A stretch of 64,000 nucleotides of DNA, taken from assembly GCF_900104155.1 (NCBI RefSeq), contig NZ_FMYB01000004.1, positions 1 to 64,000 on the forward strand, read 5' to 3'. Shown one piece after another: positions 26,801 through 34,961 of this stretch. The number at the start of each line of letters is the position of its first letter. Positions within the stretch are counted from its first letter, which is position 1. Below the pieces are notes generated by a model that saw nothing but the letters and a program-made list of their open reading frames with translations, was not told the DNA's origin and ran no database searches. This DNA is from Butyrivibrio sp. INlla16. Its GTDB lineage: Bacteria; Bacillota; Clostridia; Lachnospirales; Lachnospiraceae. A program made the translations under genes and the position numbers.

Positions 26801-27016
26801 CCCGTTTTCGGGTTCTTTTTCACCAGTTAGCTGTATTTGCGTTGCATGACTGGCGTTCTGCTCCTTTTTATTCAAGCTGTCCGTATTTTTGAGTTGAATA
26901 ATCAGAACACTTATCACATCATCCCACGAAAAAGAATTATCCTCTACGTATGATAATTCTTCCTTGAGAATATCAATATATTTCTGAAAATCGTCATTCA
27001 ATGTATTTGCAGCCAT
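23834..27016 (-). CDS. McrB-like AAA+ restriction subunit
   Basis: A 1060-residue protein. The N-terminal part (about 80-300) resembles the DUF3578/McrB N-terminal DNA-binding domain. A middle region (about 455-600, VRIGTTNSS...VAIGWGQTGS...FVAVKGQELKGL) looks like an EVE/PUA-like module that may sense modified bases. The C-terminal AAA+ motor has Walker A GAPGTGKS (746-753), Walker B LLLIEEINRA (about 829-838) and MNSADQG (about 905), the McrB-type guanine-recognition-like segment. It should drive DNA translocation for the 502-residue nuclease. Confidence 0.85.
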   Translation of the reverse strand: MAANTLNDDFQKYIDILKEELSYVEDNSFSWDDVISVLIIQLKNTDSLNKKEQNASHATQIQLTGEKEPENGTSKTEDFFPTFTLNSSFKGWRLSLPVRINRQNIARIGGKSSDSKEWIGDSIQIRRRILNQDETGKGNPNLQICYGNDLLPLRELLEVDDYLVITKRKKIAAYEAFGVKSNIDLGSGKNMYSSGTAANDGTVFEVTIKASNESENENDEYQRAASIISQHISESGLEFTATRAEIENARQEFLSRFSPSILEALSENELLNNVFYSAGDNTYSLCCYLEMNKECRNYFGSISGGSAYKFGLFQKKDTGLWTTGSPQKPKELSEQEALDLGKEIVEALIKGARIIEKTELNSLEDYEALDDHLKDEVGERFYNWAWFHKYYSIIFNEKLSSFHNNEWQKHVLRCFCIRPSEKYYTRSGQIAMIQNYAGLRYREFIDAIRDKFGESKQFVRIGTTNSSGEESFASDWKEKSMVAIGWGQTGSLTEYETSQGIDKQGLAEALKEKYYPGDDSTSTRKAGELARFYNTGDNTVFVAVKGQELKGLVDNIGPYKYDSSDEFAHIKPGRWCVGFANGEHLPNPSEGKLTSCFEISDEDNLLYLYKKYYYPEDFDQDLVDDNDPEEYNKKMFRSWMERQVKPEGDSDAGEAYSSNSIDQYVSNIANTPLYSMSEKSVFFTTDIKLIQKTISELDSAEKKNNTQRSAVKKYLQYVIDTGESDMSVVFKTNIKAKYERNRIVFGAPGTGKSFLLKQDCDRLLDDTVGTYERVTFHPDYTYSQFVGTYKPVMDSDGRSIRYDFVPGPFMRVYVDALKSARTEAPQPHLLLIEEINRAKVAAVFGDVFQLLDRDADGVSEYEIQASEDIRRYLAKELGGTEEKYKKIRIPNNMFIWATMNSADQGVYPMDTAFKRRWNFEYLGIDEKEKDIENIGKVNIAKYDEPVVWNRLRKAINTKMSKDFNINEDKLMGPFFLSKKVLDSDENGMIKDPEKFMDAFKSKVIMYLYEDAVKQSKRKFFDGCDSSKYSSVCDAFDEIGMNIFGANFISSYYEQKRDDAE

Positions 27017-27028
27017 TATCTTTTACTC

Positions 27029-28075
27029 CTATGAAATATAACTATCCAAAAAGTGTTTTATAACCGAATATGCCAAATCTACAGGCAAAGCATTTCCTAT
27101 GAGCTTGTATTGAGCCGAATATGATATTCCTAAATTCTTAGCAATCTCTGCATATTCATCAGGAAATCCTTGTAATCTATATCCTTCCAATGGTGTTATT
27201 CTACGGATAGGTTCTGAAGCAAGGTCAACTTCGGGACGTAAATATGGATCCACCCCTTTAATATAACTATCGCTAAAATAATTATCCTGATTTGCTCTAT
27301 GCCACTTAGACATTGTAGCGGTCAAAGGTCTTGCAATAACATTGTCAATGTCCACATTGCCCTGCCAATTATCTGGCTTAGTAAGAATTGTCTTCCTTGA
27401 GCCCTGTGGAATAAAATGTCGTTTGTCCACTTCTCCTTTTTCCAACAAGTGCCATGTTGTTGGATATTTTGCTTTCTTTAAGTCCACTTTGGGAGGCTCT
27501 CCAATATCCTTAACATCTGCAATATCTTTTCTAATGCCACAAAAGAATATTCTGTTTCTTCTTTGAGGAAGACCATAATCAGAAGCCATTAAGTCCCACG
27601 TATGTAATACATATCCTGGTCCTATATTTGATAATGCAATTTTCATTTCATCTAATAGCGAACCGCCCTTGATGGTATGTATCTTCTGAACATTTTCCAG
27701 AACAAAATACTTAGGCTGATAGTAATCCAACATATCAAGAATATAAAAAAACAACTGCCCTCTCGGATCATCGAACCCTTTTCTATATCCTACATTTGAA
27801 AATGATTGGCATGGAAATCCGGCAAATAAAATATCGAAATTTGTAACCTCTTCACCTTTAGGGTTCTTTTTTGTCTTAACATTTTCTACGTTGTCAATTC
27901 TCTGAACTTGTTCCCCACTGCATGCCTTTTCATATAGCATTTGCGCATTTTTTTCAAATTCACAGTATGCAACATGCTCAAATTTGTAAGCGGAGCTTTT
28001 TATTCTCATTGCTCCTTGATAAAAGCCCCCTATCCCCGCAAAGCAATCAAAAAACTTAATTGTCTCCATCTGCAT
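27029..28075 (-). CDS. DNA cytosine-5 methyltransferase (second)
   Basis: A 348-residue m5C methyltransferase with motif I FFDCFAGIGGF, motif IV GFPCQSFS (catalytic Cys about 89), motif VI ENVQ, motif VIII GLPQRRNRIFF, and RLQGFPDEY plus LIGNALPV at the C-terminus. It overlaps the first methyltransferase by 20 bases. Two methyltransferases in one operon suggest an asymmetric recognition site with one enzyme per strand, as in LlaJI (GACGC); the target here is unknown. Confidence 0.95.
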   Translation of the reverse strand: MQMETIKFFDCFAGIGGFYQGAMRIKSSAYKFEHVAYCEFEKNAQMLYEKACSGEQVQRIDNVENVKTKKNPKGEEVTNFDILFAGFPCQSFSNVGYRKGFDDPRGQLFFYILDMLDYYQPKYFVLENVQKIHTIKGGSLLDEMKIALSNIGPGYVLHTWDLMASDYGLPQRRNRIFFCGIRKDIADVKDIGEPPKVDLKKAKYPTTWHLLEKGEVDKRHFIPQGSRKTILTKPDNWQGNVDIDNVIARPLTATMSKWHRANQDNYFSDSYIKGVDPYLRPEVDLASEPIRRITPLEGYRLQGFPDEYAEIAKNLGISYSAQYKLIGNALPVDLAYSVIKHFLDSYIS

Positions 28076-29372
28076 ATATCCTTCTTAATACTTTATTCAA
28101 AGATTTGGCCAAAACCCTTGCCATCAACGGACTTACCGCATTACCTATCTGTCTATACCATTCATTCGGAGATCCAAGGAAAAAATAATCATCTGGAAAT
28201 CCTTGAACTCGTGCAGCTTCCCTTGGTGTAAGCCCTCTTGCTTGATTGGGATGTATATACATATTACAGTCATAATACATATGCGCAGTTATCGCTTTAC
28301 ATGGTTCATTTGCCACAAGTTTATCAAATTTATCTCTAAAAATATCTGCCCTGTTTTTATATGGATTAATCTCCTGTATACTTTCAGCATCAGATTTTTC
28401 CCCCTGCTGAAGTAATCCATATATCTCGATATCCCTCGCGTTATTATATTTTGATTTATGATTTAAAACAGGTACATCAATCTCAATATCATAATTTATC
28501 TTTTTACTATAATCAGAGGATACTATTGGCGTTCCAGAAATAGTGTATCCCCATTTTGCATTTTCTAACCAAGTGCTGTTCTTTTGAGTTTTTGCTTCCA
28601 ATTTTGGCAAGTCCCCAATAGCATCCCATAGGGTATATTTCTTGTCGCCTTTCTCAGACTCTATTGAGCTTTTAAACAACTCATAATACTCACTCGCCTT
28701 AGACTTATATTCATCTTTTATTCCTAAGATAAAGGCTCGCTTTCTGCTCTGAGGAAATCCAAAATCTTTAGGGCTAAGTATTAGAGGCTCACAGGCAGAA
28801 TATCCTATATTAGCAAAATCACTTTTTATTGCATCGTAAACTTTTAAAATCCCTTCAACATTTTCCATTAGAAATATCTCTGGTTTAGCCTGCTCAACTG
28901 CATGTACATAAAACTTATAAAGCTCGTTTCTTTCATCGTGCTCTTTCTTTTGCTTATTAACCACGCTGAATCCTTGACAAGGTGGCCCTCCTACCACAAG
29001 TGGCACATGCGGAAATGTATACGAGCTCACAAGCTTTCTGATATCTTCATTTATTATGTTTTCCGATTTCATCCATGGGCGATTAAATCTGTATGTAGAT
29101 AAAGCAGCCTGGTCCTTATCAACTGCAACGACAGGCCTAAAACCAGCTTGTTCCAGTCCAACAGACAATCCACCCGCTCCGCAAAAAAGATCTATAAAGT
29201 CATATTCAAATTTGTCTAAATCATAAGAATCAAATTTTAATTCATAATATTTTAATAGGCGGTCTTTAACATTTTCATTATCTATAGATTTGTCAGTAAC
29301 ATTTGTTTTTTTAGAAACCGCGTTCACCTGCTGATTAATATAAGATAAATCTATTACTTCTTTCTTTTTCAT
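28056..29372 (-). CDS. DNA cytosine-5 methyltransferase (first)
   Basis: A 438-residue m5C methyltransferase: motif I FIDLFCGAGGLSVG, motif IV GGPPCQGFS (catalytic Cys about 132), motif VI MENVEG, motif VIII GFPQSRKRAFILG, then RVQGFPDDY and IGNAVSP. A variable target-recognition region lies between about 230 and 370. It starts within a 4-base overlap of the small helix-turn-helix gene upstream, which probably controls expression. Confidence 0.95.
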   Translation of the reverse strand: MKKKEVIDLSYINQQVNAVSKKTNVTDKSIDNENVKDRLLKYYELKFDSYDLDKFEYDFIDLFCGAGGLSVGLEQAGFRPVVAVDKDQAALSTYRFNRPWMKSENIINEDIRKLVSSYTFPHVPLVVGGPPCQGFSVVNKQKKEHDERNELYKFYVHAVEQAKPEIFLMENVEGILKVYDAIKSDFANIGYSACEPLILSPKDFGFPQSRKRAFILGIKDEYKSKASEYYELFKSSIESEKGDKKYTLWDAIGDLPKLEAKTQKNSTWLENAKWGYTISGTPIVSSDYSKKINYDIEIDVPVLNHKSKYNNARDIEIYGLLQQGEKSDAESIQEINPYKNRADIFRDKFDKLVANEPCKAITAHMYYDCNMYIHPNQARGLTPREAARVQGFPDDYFFLGSPNEWYRQIGNAVSPLMARVLAKSLNKVLRRIYADGDN

Positions 29373-29569
29373 TGGTTCACATTCTCTCTTTTTACATATT
29401 TTCCTGTTTTTATCCTAGCATCATGAGGTTTTGTAGCATCACAAGGAATGGCCCATTCATTTCCAAACTTGACCACTCCATCAACTCTGCCAGATACACA
29501 AATGGCCTGCACCCGTCTCACAGATATTCCCCATTTTTCAGCGGTTTCTTTGATTGTCATATAATCCAT
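29369..29569 (-). CDS. Helix-turn-helix controller-like protein
   Basis: A 66-residue excisionase/MerR-like helix-turn-helix protein (MTIKETAEKWGISVRRVQAICVSGRVDGVVKFGNEWAIP). It is the first gene of the restriction-modification operon and overlaps the methyltransferase start (4 bases). Proteins of this type beside modification genes act as controllers or are simply carried with them. Its role here is inferred from position. Confidence 0.7.
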   Translation of the reverse strand: MDYMTIKETAEKWGISVRRVQAICVSGRVDGVVKFGNEWAIPCDATKPHDARIKTGKYVKRENVNQ

Positions 29570-29831
29570 TTCAAATCTCCAAAATCACATAATTTATTAT
29601 TTTAATTATATTCGTCAATGCGTCATATATCAAATCATTAAAGCAAGGCCTAATGTTAATCATTACCCTAATCACCACTCTTGTTGTACTGCCAGTTGCC
29701 TGTTGTACTAATCTTACAAAATAAAGAGTCCAATAATCACACCAACTATATAATATTGGTTAAGGGACATATCAATACCCTTTGATAATTTTTATTATTT
29801 ACGTTGAACTGATTGGTAGCCTCAAACAAAA
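29570..29831. other. AT-rich promoter gap of restriction operon
   Basis: No gene seen. The stretch is AT-rich and contains two TTGTTGTACT copies about 18 bases apart (near 29688-29710). It should hold the promoter for the restriction-modification operon, but no -35/-10 pair stood out clearly. Confidence 0.35.
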
Positions 29832-29877
29832 AAAGCCGGAGAGCACACTGGTGTTTATACCAATGTCTCTCCGATTT
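29832..29877 (-). terminator. Terminator after MT-A70 gene
   Basis: CGGAGAG/CTCTCCG outer arms with a CACCA/TGGT inner pairing form a long hairpin. A-rich DNA on its left gives a seven-T run on the minus strand. The T-rich sequence on the right allows it to work on the plus strand as well. Confidence 0.75.
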
Positions 29878-29878
29878 T

Positions 29879-30496
29879 TTATGCTGCAAGCTCCAGATCA
29901 TTTTCAAGTTCATTCCCCCAGGAATCCCATCCCAGAGTCTTTTGTCTTGCGAAGAGTTCCACCCGAGGGACATCACCTACAAGTTTTACGATCCGATCTC
30001 TTGTCTCTGCTGGCTTCTTACTATGTTCTTCAATGTGACTGATGATAACCTGATGGACTGCTGAGTCGATTCGCTTCGGATGACCTTTGGTTGCAAGTAG
30101 GCACACCTCAGCGTTGGATCTTGTCCAATAACCCATGCCCCAGAAAAGTGAATCCGATTTTTTATTTTGTTTCACCCAGACGAAGGCCACGGTCTTGTAA
30201 TCGAATCCCCAGGCATCGATCACATCAAACGCCTCTTTCAGATTCGGAAACGTTGCCCACATGAAAAGAATCGAATCGTCTGCAGCAATTTCTTTTACCG
30301 GAAGCTTGCAGATGTCCTCCAGCTTCATTGTCGGATAATGATTCTCTGCGCTCCTGCCTTTCCCTTTTTCTGTTCTGACTCGGAACCGCCAAGGTGGATC
30401 CGCATAGATGACTTCATATTTTTTCTTCAGTGCCGGAGTCTTTTCTTTTACCCCGTCATCCGTTTTGTTGTTACCCTTTACAAATTCCCTGATCAT
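29879..30496 (-). CDS. MT-A70 family adenine methyltransferase
   Basis: A 205-residue MT-A70 protein with catalytic VIYADPPWRF, followed by SAENHYPTM, ILFMWATFPNLKEAFDVIDAWGFDYKTVAFVWVK, and a C-terminal VELFARQKTLGWDSWGNE. It should methylate N6 of adenine in DNA. The ATG at 30496 is chosen because GGGAGGAA lies upstream; a TTG start would put that site inside the gene. It sits next to the oriT-like region and relaxase, where such enzymes often protect incoming DNA; it has no partner nuclease. Confidence 0.92.
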   Translation of the reverse strand: MIREFVKGNNKTDDGVKEKTPALKKKYEVIYADPPWRFRVRTEKGKGRSAENHYPTMKLEDICKLPVKEIAADDSILFMWATFPNLKEAFDVIDAWGFDYKTVAFVWVKQNKKSDSLFWGMGYWTRSNAEVCLLATKGHPKRIDSAVHQVIISHIEEHSKKPAETRDRIVKLVGDVPRVELFARQKTLGWDSWGNELENDLELAA

Positions 30497-30534
30497 TTTT
30501 ATTTGTTCCTCCCGCAAAAGTCCCGCGCGTCATC

Positions 30535-30670
30535 CCCATCCCCAAAGGGGTAGAGTAAAGTGGCAAGTGGGGTTTCGATATATACCCATCGAAACTCACT
30601 TGTTGGGGCACATCCCCAATCCCCTCGCTTCAGATTAAAATCTGACTACGCTCCTTCCGGAGCTGAAAGA
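30535..30670. other. Candidate oriT: hairpin cluster beside relaxase
   Basis: Four inverted repeats lie in 100 bases: a 39-bp imperfect palindrome (30564-30602; GTTTCGAT/ATCGAAAC core with CAAGTG/CACTTG outer arms), GGGG/CCCC (30605-30617), a near-perfect 16-bp palindrome TCAGATTAAAATCTGA (30630-30645) and GCTCC/GGAGC (30650-30663). The cluster lies between the relaxase 3' end and the MT-A70 gene, in DNA without a gene. Origins of transfer of MOBP elements are typically short dyads near the relaxase. No nic site was recognised. Confidence 0.5.
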
Positions 30671-30750
30671 AATTCCGCCAAGAAGATGGCAAATGACGCA
30701 CGGTTGATTGTTAATAGAAAGAGGCAGCCACGATGGACTGCCCCAAAAGA

Positions 30751-32163
30751 TTATCGCGAACGTTCACGATTTTTATTCTGTTCCTGTTCTTTTCCAATAC
30801 CAAGTATCTGGTCGATATCATATTTTGCAGTCTGATATGTCTGCATATCTTTTCTGACTTCCTTGTACTCGGCATAGGCAGCTCTCTTTTTTGAAAGCAC
30901 TTTGTCATACTCAGCACTGAGTTCTTTGTAAGATGGAAACTTACCTTTGTATTTATCGAAAGCATCTTTCGCAGCTTTATGAGTCATAATTTCTTCTTTA
31001 TGCTCTTCAAAAAATTTCCTGTTGTAGCCCGACTGCCAGTACTGCTGATATATTTCTTTTGTACTAGAATAATCTTTTATGACTTTCTTTTGTTCTGAGA
31101 TTTTCTTCAGCTTGCTCTCATACCCTTTGATGTCATCGGAGAGCTGGGAGAATCTGTCAGAAGTATCTCCTGCCATTTTTTCCAGCTCTGCATAAGTCCT
31201 GAGTCCCTTCTCCTGAAAAAAGAGAATCGCCTTCATGACATTTTTCACATTGAACTTCTTCGCCCACATCTCATAGCCAGGACCTTTTCCTTGGGCGATG
31301 ATGTCCTGGATGTTTATCAGAAGGTCAAACTTATCATCCCTGTAAAATGGTTTCTGTTCTTTCTTTATAGTCTCTTCCTTAGGAGCTGTTCCCTTCTCGA
31401 CTCCTTCCAGCTTTTTCATCAGGTCTTTTTCCGTGTAACCATCTCCCAGGGAACGGAAACGGATAAATCTCTGCTGACCATTTCCTCTGACAGAAGTATG
31501 CTTGCCTCGTTTTATTTCATAGCCCTGCCTGGAAAGTTCGGACAAAAGATCTTCAAAAGAGCCTGGCTTTTTGGAAAGAGCAACATCGATTGACTCCCTG
31601 AGCTTGTCCCTGAAAGTAGGACCTCGCTCTTCATGGATATAGGTTGTCTTGCTGTGATATGGCTGCGGAGCAATTACAGATAATCCATTCTCCATGCAGA
31701 TAAGATTGGAAAGTCTTCCAAGCGCCATGCCTGACAAAAGAAAATCCTTAAACTTCCTGTCACCACTAAGGGCTGTGGAGTTGAAAATAATATGATTATG
31801 AACGTGGGCCTTGTCAGTATGAGTCGATACTACAAAGGCATGATTGCCTTTTGTAAATCTCATAGCTGTCTCATATCCGATTCGGTTTGCATCCTCCGGT
31901 GTAATCTCTCCGGGCTTGAAGGACTGCCTTATCTGATATGCAATGACATCATTCTTGGGATGCTTGCCTGTAACACGTTCATATTCTCTTTTGGATAAAA
32001 TAAATTCTTCCACCACAGTCTTAGGATCACAGGCATAGGATGAAACGTATTTTCCTTTTTCTGTTTTATCCGGGTTCATTTCATAATCCGTCCTGTCCTT
32101 CAGACACTTGGCAAGAGTCATTCCCTTGTTCATGTGTAATGAAATAAGTCTTGTAGCTGCCAT
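30751..32163 (-). CDS. MOBP-type relaxase
   Basis: A 470-residue relaxase that nicks oriT and stays bound to the transferred strand. The N-terminal domain has TDYEMNPDKT (likely nucleophile Tyr 27), SSYACDP and the metal-binding triad THTDKAHVHNHIIFNS (His 115, 120/122, 124). The C-terminal half is coiled coil. The ATG at 32163 follows GGGGGAAA at a good distance; a longer frame lacks this support. A terminator lies directly upstream, so it has its own promoter. MobC lies about 7.6 kb away behind cargo genes. Confidence 0.92.
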   Translation of the reverse strand: MAATRLISLHMNKGMTLAKCLKDRTDYEMNPDKTEKGKYVSSYACDPKTVVEEFILSKREYERVTGKHPKNDVIAYQIRQSFKPGEITPEDANRIGYETAMRFTKGNHAFVVSTHTDKAHVHNHIIFNSTALSGDRKFKDFLLSGMALGRLSNLICMENGLSVIAPQPYHSKTTYIHEERGPTFRDKLRESIDVALSKKPGSFEDLLSELSRQGYEIKRGKHTSVRGNGQQRFIRFRSLGDGYTEKDLMKKLEGVEKGTAPKEETIKKEQKPFYRDDKFDLLINIQDIIAQGKGPGYEMWAKKFNVKNVMKAILFFQEKGLRTYAELEKMAGDTSDRFSQLSDDIKGYESKLKKISEQKKVIKDYSSTKEIYQQYWQSGYNRKFFEEHKEEIMTHKAAKDAFDKYKGKFPSYKELSAEYDKVLSKKRAAYAEYKEVRKDMQTYQTAKYDIDQILGIGKEQEQNKNRERSR

Positions 32164-32177
32164 AATATTTTCCCCCA

Positions 32178-32210
32178 CAAAAATAAGTGCAGCTCCGAAG
32201 AGTTGCACTT
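32178..32210 (-). terminator. Terminator between membrane genes and relaxase
   Basis: On the minus strand AAGTGCA...TGCACTT (32204-32210, 32185-32191) with an inner TC-TTCG-GA hairpin is followed by ATTTTTG. It separates the cargo transcript from the relaxase gene and overlaps the relaxase leader. Confidence 0.75.
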
Positions 32211-32240
32211 AAACAATAAGTTCTATGTTTTCTGTAATAG

Positions 32241-32642
32241 TCACACAGCCTCTATGTTTTCTTTCTTTTTCCTGATCCTATCCTTTACCACTACGATAAC
32301 AGCTCCTATTGCAAAGCCCGTCATCACAAATATCCCGTAGACAAAAACGACAAATGCACCGATTATAGGAGCATCATCAGCAGCGTGAATGAAATAATAG
32401 TAGTAATATGTAAAGCCTATCATCCCAATGGCGCAGGCAAGCAACAGCATCAGCGATGAAATGATATGCTCCTTCATATTCCTTGATACAAAGCCACTCA
32501 TTACTCCAAGAGCTGCCACAAGAAACAGTGGTGCCCTATGAAGTACAGTGCCAGTCTGATAATACATCAAGGCAAAAAAGAAAAGCGGTATCAGGTTTAG
32601 AAGTTTCAAATGTCTCACAAAGAAATCATGCCTCATTTTCAT
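32241..32642 (-). CDS. Small integral membrane protein, 133 residues
   Basis: Not recognised. It has about four hydrophobic segments (LLNLIPLFFFALMYY, APLFLVAALGVMSGF, SSLMLLLACAIGMIGFTYYYYYF, IIGAFVVFVYGIFVMTGFAIGAVIVVV) and a basic C-terminal tail. It overlaps the preceding small membrane gene by 17 bases, so the two are co-expressed. Membrane-protein pairs of this size in cargo zones are sometimes immunity or phage-exclusion factors, but nothing here shows that. Confidence 0.6.
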   Translation of the reverse strand: MKMRHDFFVRHLKLLNLIPLFFFALMYYQTGTVLHRAPLFLVAALGVMSGFVSRNMKEHIISSLMLLLACAIGMIGFTYYYYYFIHAADDAPIIGAFVVFVYGIFVMTGFAIGAVIVVVKDRIRKKKENIEAV

Positions 32643-32835
32643 CTTTGGAAGCCTTCTTCATAAATACTCTGTAGTCCCAATAACACAAAGCTGCTCCAAT
32701 TGCTCCCATGAGTGCACCGACAAAGTACGGATTGACTCCTGGTGCTTTGGAAAGAGCTACTGTCATAAGGGCAGCAAACAGCGGCACCCACATTACATTG
32801 ACTAAAAAAGCTTTTTCATTCTTTTTCATACTCAT
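32626..32835 (-). CDS. Small membrane protein, 69 residues
   Basis: Not recognised. Two hydrophobic segments (VMWVPLFAALMTVALSK and YFVGALMGAIGAALCYW) are followed by a charged C-terminus. The ATG at 32835 follows AAAGGAG; a TTG 18 bases earlier overlaps that site. It is paired by overlap with the 133-residue membrane protein downstream. Confidence 0.55.
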   Translation of the reverse strand: MSMKKNEKAFLVNVMWVPLFAALMTVALSKAPGVNPYFVGALMGAIGAALCYWDYRVFMKKASKDENEA

Positions 32836-32963
32836 TAGACTCCTTTTCCCCAAACATTAAAATATATTCAGATTGAACTCACTAACCGATCTTGATGTTC
32901 CATGATAAAAAAGGTCAAGAAATTCTTATCACGAGCGCTTATGTTTTATATCCATTTCGCTCT

Positions 32964-34208
32964 TTACTTATTCTTATCGTAAGTTGATGTTACTTCCCAG
33001 CCGGTTACCAATTCTATAGTTCCTCTATATACAACAGGATCCCAATTGACATCAAGTCTCGTTTCCACTTTGCCATCATATAGGTGGTTACGTGATCTGT
33101 ATTTCTGACCATCACATACATAGTAATAGTTATTGAATGTTCTTGAATAATGATACTTATTAGCGCTCCGTGAACTTACAGGATCAGCAGCCAATCCACA
33201 TTGATCATATCCAAATTCATATTCTTTTCCGTCTATGCCTTTTAATTTATAGTGATACCAGTCACCTTCTACATCCCAGCCTTGTCGCTTAAGTAGTTTG
33301 TAAAAAGATGATATTGGAAGGTTTCCCTTATGATCAGAGTATATTTCCTCCGACTCATCAGTTACTACTCCGTCCACAACCGCATAGTACAGTTTGTAGC
33401 TAGACTTAGCACCAATAGCCTGAAGCCTTTCTTTATAAGAAAACTGTAAATATATGTCAATCAGACCATCTTCCATAGCCCAGGAAAGATATCTTTTTCG
33501 TATCTCATCCATGGAGTTATCGGATTCAAAAAGACCGTAGCTGTCTGAATTTATACTTTTAATAGACTTCATTTCAAACAGTGCTTGATATATAAGTTCT
33601 TTAGGAACATTATCCACGTATTTCGAAGAGACCGTGATTCCATCAACCCTCTCTGTATCAACAAATTTTCCCTCAACATGCATCCAAGGAATCATATCCG
33701 TCCCAAACCCATGTTCTTCATACGTCTCTTTTATCTCTTCCAGAGCATCAGCGGTAGCTTCAATATCTTCCTCAAAAGATAAGGGATCAATCCAGAAGCT
33801 ATATCCGTTGTATTCATTAAAAACTCTTGAGCGTACATCTATGGGATATAACACATCGAACAGACAATCCTTGACGTCATTGCTCCAATATATCGAAACA
33901 CTACCAATAGCACTTGTACTTGAATCCTCATAAACGTGAAATGTAAGCTCTTCACCCAGCCCATAATGATCCGTAGTAACCTCATAAACAGGAGTTTTTC
34001 CCTCTTCACTCACTTTCACAATCTTGCAAAGCTCAGGGTCAATTCCCAATTTATCATAAAGATGCATTTCAACACTTTTTGCGCCATATTTTTCTTCTAA
34101 TTCACCGCCTCTGCCCATGCGTTTGCAGCCGACACACAGCACGGGAATCGCTAGAATGATTAAGGCTATAGTAATTCTTTTTCCCACATAACGATGTATA
34201 TTACTCAT
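32964..34208 (-). CDS. Predicted lipoprotein, 414 residues
   Basis: The N-terminus has a signal peptide with lipobox (ITIALIILAIPVLCVGC, Cys about 28), so it should be anchored on the outer face of the membrane. The rest is rich in Tyr, Asp and Glu with no recognised domain. It is followed by a 110-base gap and preceded by a 116-residue gene with 5 bases between. It is part of the cargo cluster between MobC and relaxase. Confidence 0.65.
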   Translation of the reverse strand: MSNIHRYVGKRITIALIILAIPVLCVGCKRMGRGGELEEKYGAKSVEMHLYDKLGIDPELCKIVKVSEEGKTPVYEVTTDHYGLGEELTFHVYEDSSTSAIGSVSIYWSNDVKDCLFDVLYPIDVRSRVFNEYNGYSFWIDPLSFEEDIEATADALEEIKETYEEHGFGTDMIPWMHVEGKFVDTERVDGITVSSKYVDNVPKELIYQALFEMKSIKSINSDSYGLFESDNSMDEIRKRYLSWAMEDGLIDIYLQFSYKERLQAIGAKSSYKLYYAVVDGVVTDESEEIYSDHKGNLPISSFYKLLKRQGWDVEGDWYHYKLKGIDGKEYEFGYDQCGLAADPVSSRSANKYHYSRTFNNYYYVCDGQKYRSRNHLYDGKVETRLDVNWDPVVYRGTIELVTGWEVTSTYDKNK

Positions 34209-34213
34209 TGTTC

Positions 34214-34564
34214 TCAGTTATCCTCTATCCAAAACCCCGGCCAGTAACAACCATGATAGTTTTTATCTGAAGGCCATGTCCTGTTAAAAAACTCCCTATA
34301 CGACTCGTTATCACCCAACCGGATAATATCATCCATTGGTATTTCACTAAACCAGCCATCAAAATATACTGATTTTGGTCCGCCCATCCCACAAGGAATA
34401 TGTCCCTCTGTAACATGACACCACCATGTAAAGCCTTCAATAGTAGTGCCCTCTGCACAGCAAAGATCAATGAATTCATCCACACTATCAGGAGGACAGA
34501 TCAGATCAATCTTTCCGCCACCTACTGCTTGTATCTTCAACCTTGACAGGATCTGGCTTTCCAT
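34214..34564 (-). CDS. Small acidic protein, possible immunity type
   Basis: Not recognised. It is a 116-residue soluble acidic protein with many Trp and Gly residues (GFTWWCHVTEGHIPCGMGGPKS, HGCYWPGFWIEDN). Size, acidity and placement beside membrane and lipoprotein genes fit immunity proteins of toxin systems, but this is an inference. A good GAGGAG site precedes the ATG. Confidence 0.5.
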   Translation of the reverse strand: MESQILSRLKIQAVGGGKIDLICPPDSVDEFIDLCCAEGTTIEGFTWWCHVTEGHIPCGMGGPKSVYFDGWFSEIPMDDIIRLGDNESYREFFNRTWPSDKNYHGCYWPGFWIEDN

Positions 34565-34578
34565 CCGTTTCTCCTCAT

Positions 34579-34938
34579 TTAAAAAGGCAATCCATCAAAA
34601 TTCCAAACATCACTAAGAAATCCCGCGACAATAGAAATAATTATAATGATGCCTATCACAATTGCCACAATATATGTCAGGGCAACCTTTCGGGCGAAGC
34701 TACTCTTTGAAAAAACGCCCCAGATTATCAGGGAAAACAATAATCCGACTATCAAAAACAGTGCCGAAGCAATATAGTTCTGGGAGAGAATCTGCACTAA
34801 AGCAAATAGGCCTATCAAAACTGCTATCAAACACAGTGGAACAGCTTTTTCGTTCTCCTCGTCATAAGACCTCTGAAGTTTTTCATAGTCGTACTCAAAG
34901 GGATTCTCTTCGCGCTGATTATCCAAATCGTTACCCAT
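34579..34938 (-). CDS. Small membrane protein, 119 residues
   Basis: Not recognised. A charged N-terminal 30 residues is followed by three hydrophobic segments (AVPLCLIAVLIGLFALVQIL, ASALFLIVGLLFSLIIWGVF, VALTYIVAIVIGIIIIISIVAGFL). It is the third of five closely spaced minus-strand cargo genes. Confidence 0.55.
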   Translation of the reverse strand: MGNDLDNQREENPFEYDYEKLQRSYDEENEKAVPLCLIAVLIGLFALVQILSQNYIASALFLIVGLLFSLIIWGVFSKSSFARKVALTYIVAIVIGIIIIISIVAGFLSDVWNFDGLPF

Positions 34939-34961
34939 CTATCTTCCTCATTAAAGCTTGT

